In this document: positions 1 through 5,891 of the stretch, in pieces
Layout of the letters: each line of letters opens with the position of its first letter
Numbering within the stretch: the first letter of the stretch is position 1
From: Candidatus Sigynarchaeota archaeon
GTDB lineage: Archaea; Asgardarchaeota; Lokiarchaeia; Sigynarchaeales; Sigynarchaeaceae
Length of the DNA stretch: 5,891 bases
Direction of reading: 5' to 3'
NCBI GenBank assembly: GCA_030587525.1
Contig: JAUQYW010000261.1
Span: forward strand, 1 to 5,891
The notes under the pieces: generated by a model
What the model was told of the DNA's origin: nothing
What the model saw: the letters and a program-made list of their open reading frames with translations, nothing else
The model's database searches: none
Position numbers and translations under genes: made by a program

Positions 1-401
1 ACGACCTTGTTGAAATACACCTTGTAGATGCGGACATACGTGTTGTAACGGAACAGGAACGCATCGTTTAAGTCCGCGGCATCGGCGCCCTCGGTCGAAC
101 AATGGTCAAGGGTCATCTTTGCTTGCATGAACCTGTAGGGCGGGAAAATGGTCATGTAATACGCTCCTTGCTTGGGATTCGCGGCCACGTTGCGCTTGGA
201 CATTCCCACGGTGAATTGCCCCCACTTGATGAAGTCCTTGGAGACAGCCTGATTGCTTACGATGAGCGTGATATGGGGATACCCGTCAGGGTCGATCGTG
301 GCGAGCAATTTTACCATAACCGTGGGTATCGTGAAGGCGATTGCTTCTTCTGAAAGTCCAGCAGACCATGATGATGATTGTTCCTCGTTCTTGCTTTCCA
401 T
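1..401 (-). CDS. Pyridoxamine 5'-phosphate oxidase-like FMN split-barrel protein (3' end cut by window edge)
   Basis: This reading frame is open from an ATG at 401 to the left edge, giving 133 visible residues with no stop. Residues about 29-40 (MVKLLATIDPDG, then YPHITLI) match the first strands of the PNPOx-like flavin-binding split barrel. They are followed by FIKWGQFTVGMSKRNVAANPK, the usual region of an S-K-x-N-x-x-x-N-P-K element in this family, and by FRYNTYVRIYKVYF near the edge. I recall this FRYN-Y pattern from short PNPOx-family proteins of anaerobes. Such proteins usually bind FMN, or sometimes F420 or heme, as dimers; the substrate of this one is unknown. The ATG lies 6 bases after the activating-enzyme stop, and a GTGA core (408-411) overlapping that stop can act as the SD. 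The position implies co-transcription with the glycyl radical pair. A redox or electron-supply role there is only a guess. Family assignment is fairly secure; function is not. Confidence 0.8.
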   Translation of the reverse strand, partial: MESKNEEQSSSWSAGLSEEAIAFTIPTVMVKLLATIDPDGYPHITLIVSNQAVSKDFIKWGQFTVGMSKRNVAANPKQGAYYMTIFPPYRFMQAKMTLDHCSTEGADAADLNDAFLFRYNTYVRIYKVYFNKV

Positions 402-407
402 GTCGAT

Positions 408-1367
408 TCACGCGGTATAGTTATCTCGAGTGATGCCACTCCAATGCACGTTATTCACGCCTGCATCAACGGCGATGGTGTAAAAATGTTCCATTTCCTT
501 CTTGGTCAGGACTTGGTGGTTTTTTAATGCCCATGGTCCGCGATCCATGCGATCGTACTTGTCCGCTGGCAAGTTGTTAAACGCGAGCATGTCCCACCTG
601 TCGATCTTGTTATGAAGCCTTGTGATGATGAATGTCGCGATGCCCTTGATGTTCTCATCGGTTGCCGTGTATCCGGGGATGATCGGCGTTCGTATCCATA
701 TTTTTTTGCCTTTACTCGATAGCTCGGCGGTCAACCAGATGCAATTCTCGAGCACGAGATCATTGCGGGCACCGGTGAAGTGCTCGTGCTTGTCAGGGTC
801 AATTTCCTTGAGATCGTACATGATCAAATCAACATGAGGTAAAATCTTCTCGAACACGGCTCTCGAGGCAAGTCCGCACGTCTCGATGGCGGTCGAGATG
901 CCTACATCCTTGCATTTCTGCAAGAAGCGAGCGACGAAATCGGCTTGCAAGATCGGGTCCCCGCCGCTGGCCGTCACGCCACCGCCAGACTTTGCATAGT
1001 ATGCGAAGTCCTTCTCGACTTCACTAACGAGATCGTCCAGCATCCACGGCGTGCCGAACATCTTCAATGCAGTTCCCGGGCATTCCTTCACGCAAGTACC
1101 ACACGCGTCGCACCTTGTCCGGTCGACGTGGACCCCGTTCTCGTCCAAATTTACCGCTTTCTTCTCGCATGCCTTGACACATGTCCCGCAACCGATGCAT
1201 TTTTTCGCGAACCACTGGAGGCTCGGCTCGTTTCCAATCCCTTCCGGGTTCTGGCACCAGGTGCACTTTAACGGGCATCCCTTGAAGAACACGGTGGTCC
1301 TGATGCCCGGGCCATCTTCCGTGCTGTATTTTTGGATCTCGAACACGATCCCGGCTTTCGAGGCCAT
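408..1367 (-). CDS. Glycyl radical enzyme activating enzyme (radical SAM, two extra 4Fe-4S clusters)
   Basis: The 319-aa product is a GRE activase. It would reductively cleave S-adenosylmethionine and abstract hydrogen from the glycine of its partner enzyme, here the gene directly upstream. The N-terminus STEDGPGIRTTVFFKGC leads into the radical-SAM CxxxCxxC motif at C31, C35 and C38. Two ferredoxin-type CxxCxxCxxxC inserts follow (C57/60/63/67 and C86/89/92/96), as in the larger activases of non-PFL GREs. The SAM-contact motif reads GGGVTASGGDP (128-138), with Asp137 where Glu is usual. Later family landmarks are YDLKEIDPDKHEHFTG and RTPIIPGYTATDENI. The frame stays open upstream to 1700, but that part is antisense-style shadow within the GRE gene. 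The ATG at 1367 starts exactly where family similarity begins, lies 5 bases after the GRE stop, and has GTGATTG (1370-1376) as SD. It is too long, with too many Fe-S inserts, for PflA. Confidence 0.95.
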   Translation of the reverse strand: MASKAGIVFEIQKYSTEDGPGIRTTVFFKGCPLKCTWCQNPEGIGNEPSLQWFAKKCIGCGTCVKACEKKAVNLDENGVHVDRTRCDACGTCVKECPGTALKMFGTPWMLDDLVSEVEKDFAYYAKSGGGVTASGGDPILQADFVARFLQKCKDVGISTAIETCGLASRAVFEKILPHVDLIMYDLKEIDPDKHEHFTGARNDLVLENCIWLTAELSSKGKKIWIRTPIIPGYTATDENIKGIATFIITRLHNKIDRWDMLAFNNLPADKYDRMDRGPWALKNHQVLTKKEMEHFYTIAVDAGVNNVHWSGITRDNYTA

Positions 1368-1372
1368 TTCAA

Positions 1373-3874
1373 TCACACGGTATGGGATTCCCTCGCGATG
1401 ATCTCGTCTTGCAGTTCCTTCCCGATGGCAGTGAAATACGCGTTGTACCCCGTGACCCGCACGAGCAAGTTCCCGTAATTCTCCGGGTGGAGTTGCGCGT
1501 CCTTCAGCATCTCGGCATCGAGCACGTTCACTTGCAGCGCGCTCCCGCCGTTCTCGATGTATCCTCGCAAGTATGCCTTGAATTTGTCTCGATGCTCCTT
1601 GTCGCGGAAAATGCTCGGGTTGAACGTGATCGTGTGGCTTGCACCGTTCGGTAACACGTTGACATAATCCCCCGCACCCGTCTTGCCACCAAGCGCGCAA
1701 CCGGCCGAATTCGCCACCGAGGTGGGGCCATTGGTATCAGCGCCATTGGTCGGGCAGATCGCGTTGGAAAGGAAGCTGCCGGCGTTTCGCCCGTTCGGCG
1801 TGGCGATCGTCAAGGCTGCATCCTCGCCAGCCCAGTAGTTCCACGACAGCATGCCGGGCCGGAACTTGTAACTTGTCGGCGTCGAATACTTCCACGTCTC
1901 GGATGCCCACAAAGCCATCACGTCCCGTGCCAGGTTATCTGCGTCCTTGTCGTCGTTGCCGAACTTCGGGGCCTTGTTTTTCAAGAAGCCTTGCATCACC
2001 GCGAAATCCTTCTTCCCCTTGAAATCAGCCGATAAGGCTTCTTTAAGTTCATTCAAGGTGAATTTCTTGTCTTCGTAAACGAGCTTCTTGATCGCGAGCA
2101 ACGAATCCACGGTTGTCGCGAACCCGACGCCCTCGATCGTGACGTAGCCATGCTTCGGCGGGCCTTGCCGGATATCATGGCCGGCCTCGATGCAGCCGTC
2201 CACGAGAATGCTCACGTATGGTGTCGGCATGAATGCGGACCGGGTTTGTTCGGATAGGTTATACACGTTCGTCGTATATTTGATGATAAACTTGACCTGG
2301 GCTTTCCATGCGTCCTGGAATGCTTCCCACGTCGCTAGTGATGCCACGTCGCCAGTCTTTAGGCCGAGTTGCGTCCCGAACTTCGATCCGCCCTTGTTAT
2401 GCAAGAGATTCTTGCCATTCCATAGCACAAGTTCCAAGCTTTTTGCCAGGTTCGGGTTGCAGTTCACGGTTCCCGATCTATCATTGCCTTGCATGGTATT
2501 TTCGAGGCATCCCACGCACGCATAGTCCCAGACATCGTCCTTTGGCACGCCTTCTAGCAACATCCCGGCCATACTACGCTCGTCGAAATTTAAGATAAAA
2601 GGCGAGCCTTGCGACCGGGCCATGATGGACACGAGCAAGTCAAGCAACCGATCCGGGCTGTTGCGATGGAGGCGTATATTCGGCTTGGGCTCGAGGATCG
2701 GGGCCCATTCGTCGAATGTCTCGATGATGGCATAGGTGAGGTCGTTCGTCATGTCCTCGCCAGCGGGACCGCAACCCGATAGTGTGACGAGCTGTCCAAA
2801 GCCCGAAGATATACCCTGGTTTCCGATCTTAATCTGAGCGTCGTAAGCCGTGTTGCAATGAAAAATGAATGATGAAAAGAGATCCTTGGCGAAGGCCGCC
2901 GTGATCGTTTTTTCCACGATAACGTCATTCTTGTAGAAGGGAAACAAGTACTGGTCGATGCGTCCAAAGCTGGTGCCTGGGCCGGGATAGCTCTCCTCTG
3001 CGATCACGAGCATGTGCGCCATCCAGATTGCTTGCAGCGCTTGCCAGAACGTCTTGGCCGGTTCCCACGGCACGATATCGAGGTTTTTCGCCATCTGTTC
3101 CAGTTTCCGGCGGCGCTCGGGAGTTGGAGCGATGCTCGCGAGCCGGCGGCACTCCTCCGCGTATTTTTTTGCGAGCTTGCGTGGTATTTCCGCCGAGATC
3201 ATCATGGCGCGCAGTTCGGCGCCTTTCGCCCCGTTTTTCTCCGCGGGCGAGAGTTTTTCGTAGGCATCGCTTGCTTTTTGATGCAAGTACTTGAAACCCT
3301 TCTGCACCACCAGTTTATAATTCGGGATCAAGTGGCCACCAACGGCGCCCGCGTTCCCGAAACCGTCGTAATGATACTTGAACACAGCATTGCGATTCCG
3401 CATATTTTCCTTTTCGAACGATTTTTGCTCCTTTTCGTTCAAGCATTTCGAGAGTTGCGTGTTGAAACGACCGCCGGCGAGCAAGTCGTTGTCGGAGATG
3501 ATCTCGTGGGGTATCCAATTGACTATGACTTCCTGAAAGAAGGTAGCTCGTCGTTCAGTAATGCTCAAATTCCAGAAGCCGTCAGGTAATGCAATTTTCT
3601 GCGCCATGAGTTCCAAGGACGAGGCAAAAGATCCCTTTGTTTTCTCTCCCAAGTAGAAAAACATTTCTGGGACGATGTAGTAATCCTCCTCATTGAAAAC
3701 TCGATCCCACGGCATACCCGTCGTGAATGGCGAATATTGATTGTTCCACTCGCGTTCATTGCCCTTGAAATAATAGTCCCGGAGCCATTTCGCCCTGGGC
3801 GACAAGTCGTGAGGTTCGGCAATGCGATGTCGTGGCGGCGGGGTCCCGCACTCGTTGCTCGCGAGGCTATCCAT
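1373..3874 (-). CDS. Glycyl radical enzyme (PFL-like/decarboxylase-dehydratase superfamily), substrate unknown
   Basis: The product is an 833-aa GRE, a normal full length for non-PFL members. The PFL-like barrel fills roughly residues 25-690, with SFGRIDQYLFPFY near 302-314. The thiyl-radical site is DYACVGCLENTMQGNDRSG, giving Cys456 and the acid/base Glu458. A region reading TIEGVGFATTVDSLLAIKKL places Glu581 in the active-site wall. The glycine-radical domain is the C-terminal third, with ATPNGRNAG, then NGPTSVANSAG, and RVTGYNAYF carrying the radical glycine Gly809; the tail IGKELQDEIIAR is complete. The C-x-E motif excludes pyruvate formate-lyase, which has adjacent cysteines. Glu581 resembles the substrate-contacting Glu of 4-hydroxyphenylacetate decarboxylase, but no small HpdC-like subunit is present. 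Archaeal PflD-type proteins and alkylsuccinate synthase are alternatives I cannot rule out. I chose the ATG at 3874 over the TTG at 3880 because GGAGTGA sits 9 bases before the ATG but only 3 before the TTG. The activase follows 5 bases downstream. Confidence 0.93.
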   Translation of the reverse strand: MDSLASNECGTPPPRHRIAEPHDLSPRAKWLRDYYFKGNEREWNNQYSPFTTGMPWDRVFNEEDYYIVPEMFFYLGEKTKGSFASSLELMAQKIALPDGFWNLSITERRATFFQEVIVNWIPHEIISDNDLLAGGRFNTQLSKCLNEKEQKSFEKENMRNRNAVFKYHYDGFGNAGAVGGHLIPNYKLVVQKGFKYLHQKASDAYEKLSPAEKNGAKGAELRAMMISAEIPRKLAKKYAEECRRLASIAPTPERRRKLEQMAKNLDIVPWEPAKTFWQALQAIWMAHMLVIAEESYPGPGTSFGRIDQYLFPFYKNDVIVEKTITAAFAKDLFSSFIFHCNTAYDAQIKIGNQGISSGFGQLVTLSGCGPAGEDMTNDLTYAIIETFDEWAPILEPKPNIRLHRNSPDRLLDLLVSIMARSQGSPFILNFDERSMAGMLLEGVPKDDVWDYACVGCLENTMQGNDRSGTVNCNPNLAKSLELVLWNGKNLLHNKGGSKFGTQLGLKTGDVASLATWEAFQDAWKAQVKFIIKYTTNVYNLSEQTRSAFMPTPYVSILVDGCIEAGHDIRQGPPKHGYVTIEGVGFATTVDSLLAIKKLVYEDKKFTLNELKEALSADFKGKKDFAVMQGFLKNKAPKFGNDDKDADNLARDVMALWASETWKYSTPTSYKFRPGMLSWNYWAGEDAALTIATPNGRNAGSFLSNAICPTNGADTNGPTSVANSAGCALGGKTGAGDYVNVLPNGASHTITFNPSIFRDKEHRDKFKAYLRGYIENGGSALQVNVLDAEMLKDAQLHPENYGNLLVRVTGYNAYFTAIGKELQDEIIARESHTV

Positions 3875-3883
3875 AAGCAATAA

Positions 3884-3890
3884 TCACTCC
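3884..3890 (-). promoter_or_regulatory. Shine-Dalgarno site of the glycyl radical enzyme gene
   Basis: The minus strand reads GGAGTGA here, close to the 16S-complementary GGAGGTGA. It lies 9 bases before the ATG at 3874 and only 3 before the in-frame TTG at 3880, so it decides the start in favour of the ATG. Confidence 0.65.
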
Positions 3891-3910
3891 AAAACGCACA
3901 TCAGATAAGG

Positions 3911-3930
3911 AATGATCCCGGGAATTCATT
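3911..3930. promoter_or_regulatory. Possible operator: near-palindrome beside the GRE promoter
   Basis: The plus strand reads AATGA, then the perfect 8-bp palindrome TCCCGGGA (3916-3923), then AT and TCATT. The result is an almost symmetric 20-bp element. It overlaps the downstream edge of the TATA-like box and precedes the likely start of transcription, where a repressor would be expected to bind. No regulator gene is in the window, so this is a structural observation only. Confidence 0.25.
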
Positions 3931-3946
3931 ATTAAAACTAGTTCCC
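3928..3946 (-). promoter_or_regulatory. Candidate promoter (TATA-like) of the glycyl radical operon
   Basis: On the minus strand GGGAACTAG is followed by TTTTAATAAT (3937-3928), the most AT-rich TATA-like element of the gap. If it is an archaeal box A, the purine-rich GGGAA just upstream could be part of a BRE, and transcription would start about 25 bases on, near 3905. That leaves a leader of about 30 bases with the SD. In a bacterial reading, TAATAAT is a possible -10 with a poor -35 (TTTTCA) about 18 bases upstream. The position suits the gene, but the match alone is weak. Confidence 0.35.
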
Positions 3947-3986
3947 ATTGGTTGAAAATCGACTGATCTGAAGTCCCGACAGCTAT

Positions 3987-4039
3987 AAAAAAAAAGGAAA
4001 GGGTGAACTTTCATTTCACGGGTGAAAAATTTTCACCCG
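3987..4039 (-). terminator. Hairpin plus U9 terminator of the permease/ATPase unit
   Basis: Positions 4019-4028 and 4030-4039 are perfect inverted repeats (CGGGTGAAAA / TTTTCACCCG). In RNA from the minus strand they can fold as an 8-bp stem with a 5-base loop, covering the last codons of the ATPase gene and touching its stop. A run of nine U (3995-3987) follows about 23 bases later, after a pyrimidine-rich stretch. Archaeal termination depends mainly on the U-tract. A bacterial intrinsic terminator would normally have the U-run directly after the stem, so the spacing fits archaeal termination better. Confidence 0.55.
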
Positions 4040-5050
4040 GACTTTTTCCACATTATGGCAATCGTTACAAATGATGACCGCATCATTTAATTGGAATAAA
4101 GGATGCGGTTTGTCGATATTTACGGATTTGAGTATGCTAACTTGAATCTGCGAGGCGTTACATTTCGGGCAAAACTTCAGCTCAGAGATCGATGGATATT
4201 GAGGCAACACTTCCGATAGATCTGGCATCGTGGTGGTTCCGGAGGCTGCAACTGCTACACCCTGAGCATCGAGAAGCTCTCCGTCTCTCGTGTATTGCAG
4301 CGACATGGACTCATCGACCATCCCATCCCGCATGCGCACGATTCGATCAGCATATCTCTTCAAAGACATATCGTGCGTGACTATGATTACCGTGATGTTC
4401 GGAAAGCGCTGGACGAGATTCCTGAAAACCGCCATGACCTCGTGCGCATTGGTCGAATCAAGCTCACCGGTCGGTTCATCGGCAAGGATGATGGATGGGC
4501 TGTTCGCTAGCGCAGTCGCGATGGCAATGCGTTGCTGCTCGCCACCGCTTAATTCCGCGGGATAATGCAATCTGCGTTCCTTCAATCCAACAAGCTCCAG
4601 CAGCTCATTGATGCGTTGCTTGCGCACATCATCCGCAACTCCTAATGATATAAGTGGTAATTCGACATTCTCGTAAGCGTTGAGCGATTTCACGAGGTTC
4701 ATGAACTGGAAGACGAAACCAATTTTTTTTCGGCGATAAACCGTCAATGCATCGTAATTCAGATCGGTGATGTCCTCGTCATCGATGTAGATCTTGCCGG
4801 CCGTCGGTTTGTCAAGACCGCCAAGGAGATTGAGCAGCGTGGTTTTACCGCAACCGGAGGGACCAACGATCATCAAGATTTCTCCCCGCTTGACATGCAA
4901 GGTCAATCCACGAAGGGCAACAACCTCGATCTTCTCTCGCTTGTAAACCTTGTAAATGTTGAAGATGTTGATGCAAGCATTACGATCCAGGTTGAAGACT
5001 TTTCCAGAGACATCCTCGATCTTGAGTGGTGTTTCGTCACGCTGTGTCAT
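4016..5050 (-). CDS. ABC transporter ATP-binding protein (LolD/MacB-like) with C-terminal zinc-ribbon-like tail
   Basis: The product is the 344-aa nucleotide-binding subunit, which would power the FtsX-type permease encoded immediately upstream. All ATPase motifs are intact: Walker A GPSGCGKTT (63-71), Q-loop Gln115 in FVFQF, signature LSGGEQQR (167-174), Walker B IILADEP with Glu192, D-loop ELDS, and His226 in VTHD. This arrangement is typical of the LolD/MacB/FtsE group. The ATPase core ends near residue 248. About 95 further residues follow: a low-complexity linker, then two CxxC pairs (C294/C297 and C328/C331) spaced like a zinc ribbon, which ordinary LolD proteins of about 230 aa lack. 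The ATG at 5050 lies 7 bases after the permease stop, with GAGG (5063-5066) 12 bases before it. An in-frame ATG at 5071 would instead overlap the permease by 14 bases and has no SD, so the start is uncertain. The exported substrate is unknown. Confidence 0.93.
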   Translation of the reverse strand: MTQRDETPLKIEDVSGKVFNLDRNACINIFNIYKVYKREKIEVVALRGLTLHVKRGEILMIVGPSGCGKTTLLNLLGGLDKPTAGKIYIDDEDITDLNYDALTVYRRKKIGFVFQFMNLVKSLNAYENVELPLISLGVADDVRKQRINELLELVGLKERRLHYPAELSGGEQQRIAIATALANSPSIILADEPTGELDSTNAHEVMAVFRNLVQRFPNITVIIVTHDMSLKRYADRIVRMRDGMVDESMSLQYTRDGELLDAQGVAVAASGTTTMPDLSEVLPQYPSISELKFCPKCNASQIQVSILKSVNIDKPHPLFQLNDAVIICNDCHNVEKVRVKIFHP

Positions 5051-5057
5051 GATCTGT

Positions 5058-5891
5058 TCAATCCTCTTCATCAATGATGCTACTTAGATTTTGCCTGAGC
5101 TCGAGCTTTATTGCCAATAGAATCACGAGCAAATAGAGAACTATTGGTGCGATCACTTGTATGAGCAAATCCTCGATCGGGAAAACGATATCGAGGGGAT
5201 AATTCAATAACGGGTTGTATGGGAAGAAATTCAATGCAATGCCATTGGTCACGAAAATTCCACAAGTTATTCCTGTAAACACGCCGATCAAGGCTCCGAC
5301 AAGGATGGGCATATACTTCTCGGAGAGCTGCACCTGGTACATCATGCGGTTATCGAAGCCGCGGATCCGGAAAAGGCCAATTTCCTTTCGTTCAGCCGTG
5401 ATCTTCATGAATGTGATGATGCCGATGCCAAACATGGAAATGGCAAACACGAGCCAGTAATCCAGGTCCAATAACTGGTAAAAAATCGGCATGTCGATCA
5501 ACGGACTGATCGCCATCGGGTTTGATTGGCTGGTGAAGTTCGTCAAGGTATAATAACCGTCCAGGTGCATGCTTGCTGCTGCCGCGTCAATCGATGGTTG
5601 ATCGGTAAACGGTGTCTTGATGCATGCAACCATGTCAAAGTAATCAAAAGAATCGTTCTCGATCAGCATCCAGGGATCTGCATTCAAGATGATCGGGGCA
5701 TTCCAATAATACCCGGCAATTTGGCTGAAACTAACGCCGGGAAATGCCTTGAAATACCCGGCAATGGTGAAATCCTTCTCGACTGTGACCGGGGAACCCG
5801 AAGAATTTCTAACATCGATCTCTATTCGGATTTCTGTCTGGCCTTGGATATACGGTTTGATCGATGAAGGTAACAAAGCAATGTCCGGGTC
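5058..5891 (-). CDS. FtsX/MacB-like ABC transporter permease, C-terminal part (5' end beyond window)
   Basis: The frame is open from the right edge to a TGA at 5058, giving 277 visible residues. The first 140 or so are soluble, with mixed beta-like and aromatic-rich sequence, as expected of the extracytoplasmic domain of FtsX/LolC/MacB permeases. Three hydrophobic segments follow: about 145-163 (YWLVFAISMFGIGIITF), 193-220 (ILVGALIGVFTGITCGIFV), and 241-263 (QVIAPIVLYLLVILLAIKL). Between the first two is ERKEIGLFRIRGFDN (167-181), the cytoplasmic coupling-loop signature of FtsX-domain permeases, which contacts the ATPase. The short cytoplasmic tail ends in acidic residues. A TTG at 5876 is only an internal codon, since the frame continues to the edge. 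The ATPase gene follows at once, so the two should form one transporter. What it moves (lipoprotein, lipid, peptide or envelope signal) cannot be told from this part. Confidence 0.88.
   Translation of the reverse strand, partial: DPDIALLPSSIKPYIQGQTEIRIEIDVRNSSGSPVTVEKDFTIAGYFKAFPGVSFSQIAGYYWNAPIILNADPWMLIENDSFDYFDMVACIKTPFTDQPSIDAAAASMHLDGYYTLTNFTSQSNPMAISPLIDMPIFYQLLDLDYWLVFAISMFGIGIITFMKITAERKEIGLFRIRGFDNRMMYQVQLSEKYMPILVGALIGVFTGITCGIFVTNGIALNFFPYNPLLNYPLDIVFPIEDLLIQVIAPIVLYLLVILLAIKLELRQNLSSIIDEED

Noticed and set aside
102..353. 83-codon open frame on the plus strand at the left end
   Set aside because: The opposite strand encodes a recognisable split-barrel protein, and the plus-strand product has no recognisable features.
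1368..1700. In-frame upstream extension of the activating-enzyme frame to 1700
   Set aside because: The extra 111 residues lie wholly inside the GRE gene, are rich in Arg, and have no family similarity. Activase similarity begins right at the ATG at 1367, which has an SD.
3014..3589. 191-codon open frame on the plus strand, opposite the GRE gene
   Set aside because: It lies entirely antisense to well-conserved GRE codons, has no recognisable domain, and no promoter or SD was seen. It is a codon-bias shadow.
1373..3874. Calling the enzyme pyruvate formate-lyase (PflB)
   Set aside because: PFL has adjacent catalytic cysteines and a simple activase. Here there is a single C-x-E site (with Cys at -3) and an activase with two ferredoxin inserts.
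3915..3943. SmaI, EcoRI and SpeI recognition sequences within about 30 bases, resembling a cloning polylinker
   Set aside because: The sites come from the natural dyads of the promoter region, no further vector sequence flanks them, and the genes on both sides are coherent. Chance or regulatory symmetry explains them better than a vector junction.
4720..4735. Homopolymer run of eight A on the coding strand in the ATPase gene as a possible frameshift site
   Set aside because: The frame is uninterrupted through it and encodes the conserved RRKKIGFVFQ stretch, so no slippage needs to be invoked.

Overview
The window reads almost entirely on the minus strand and looks like a piece of genome from a strict anaerobe. 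I favour an archaeon, possibly an Asgard-type lineage. The reasons are a LolD/MacB-style ABC ATPase with a paired FtsX-type permease, a TATA-like element with a Shine-Dalgarno (SD) site in front of the glycyl radical gene, and a U-tract terminator. This is an inference: an anaerobic bacterium is not excluded, because the same promoter region can be read as a weak -10/-35 pair.

In transcription order (right to left) there are two units. The first, 5891 to 4016, holds the C-terminal part of an FtsX/MacB-like permease, cut by the window edge, and then its ABC ATPase. The two lie at most a few bases apart or overlap, depending on the ATPase start. The ATPase carries an unusual C-terminal tail with two CxxC pairs that looks like a zinc ribbon. 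The unit ends in a perfect inverted repeat overlapping the ATPase stop codon, followed by a nine-U tract.

A gap of about 140 bases (3875-4015) carries that terminator, then a candidate promoter with dyad symmetry and a good SD.

The second unit, 3874 to 1, is a compact cluster. It encodes a glycyl radical enzyme (GRE) of 833 aa, its radical-SAM activating enzyme (319 aa, with two ferredoxin-type 4Fe-4S motifs), and a pyridoxamine-5'-phosphate-oxidase-like flavin split-barrel protein cut by the left edge. The genes are 5 and 6 bases apart, and in both junctions the TGA stop lies inside a GTGA SD-like core, which suggests translational coupling. The activase would put the radical on Gly809 of the GRE, which then forms the thiyl radical at Cys456.

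The GRE substrate cannot be read with certainty. It has the C-x-E active-site motif, and a second glutamate (Glu581) where most C-x-E dehydratases I remember have Gln. By my recollected alignment this matches Glu637 of 4-hydroxyphenylacetate decarboxylase. An arylacetate-decarboxylase-like or uncharacterised chemistry is therefore the most interesting reading. No small subunit, microcompartment gene or dehydrogenase is visible in the window.
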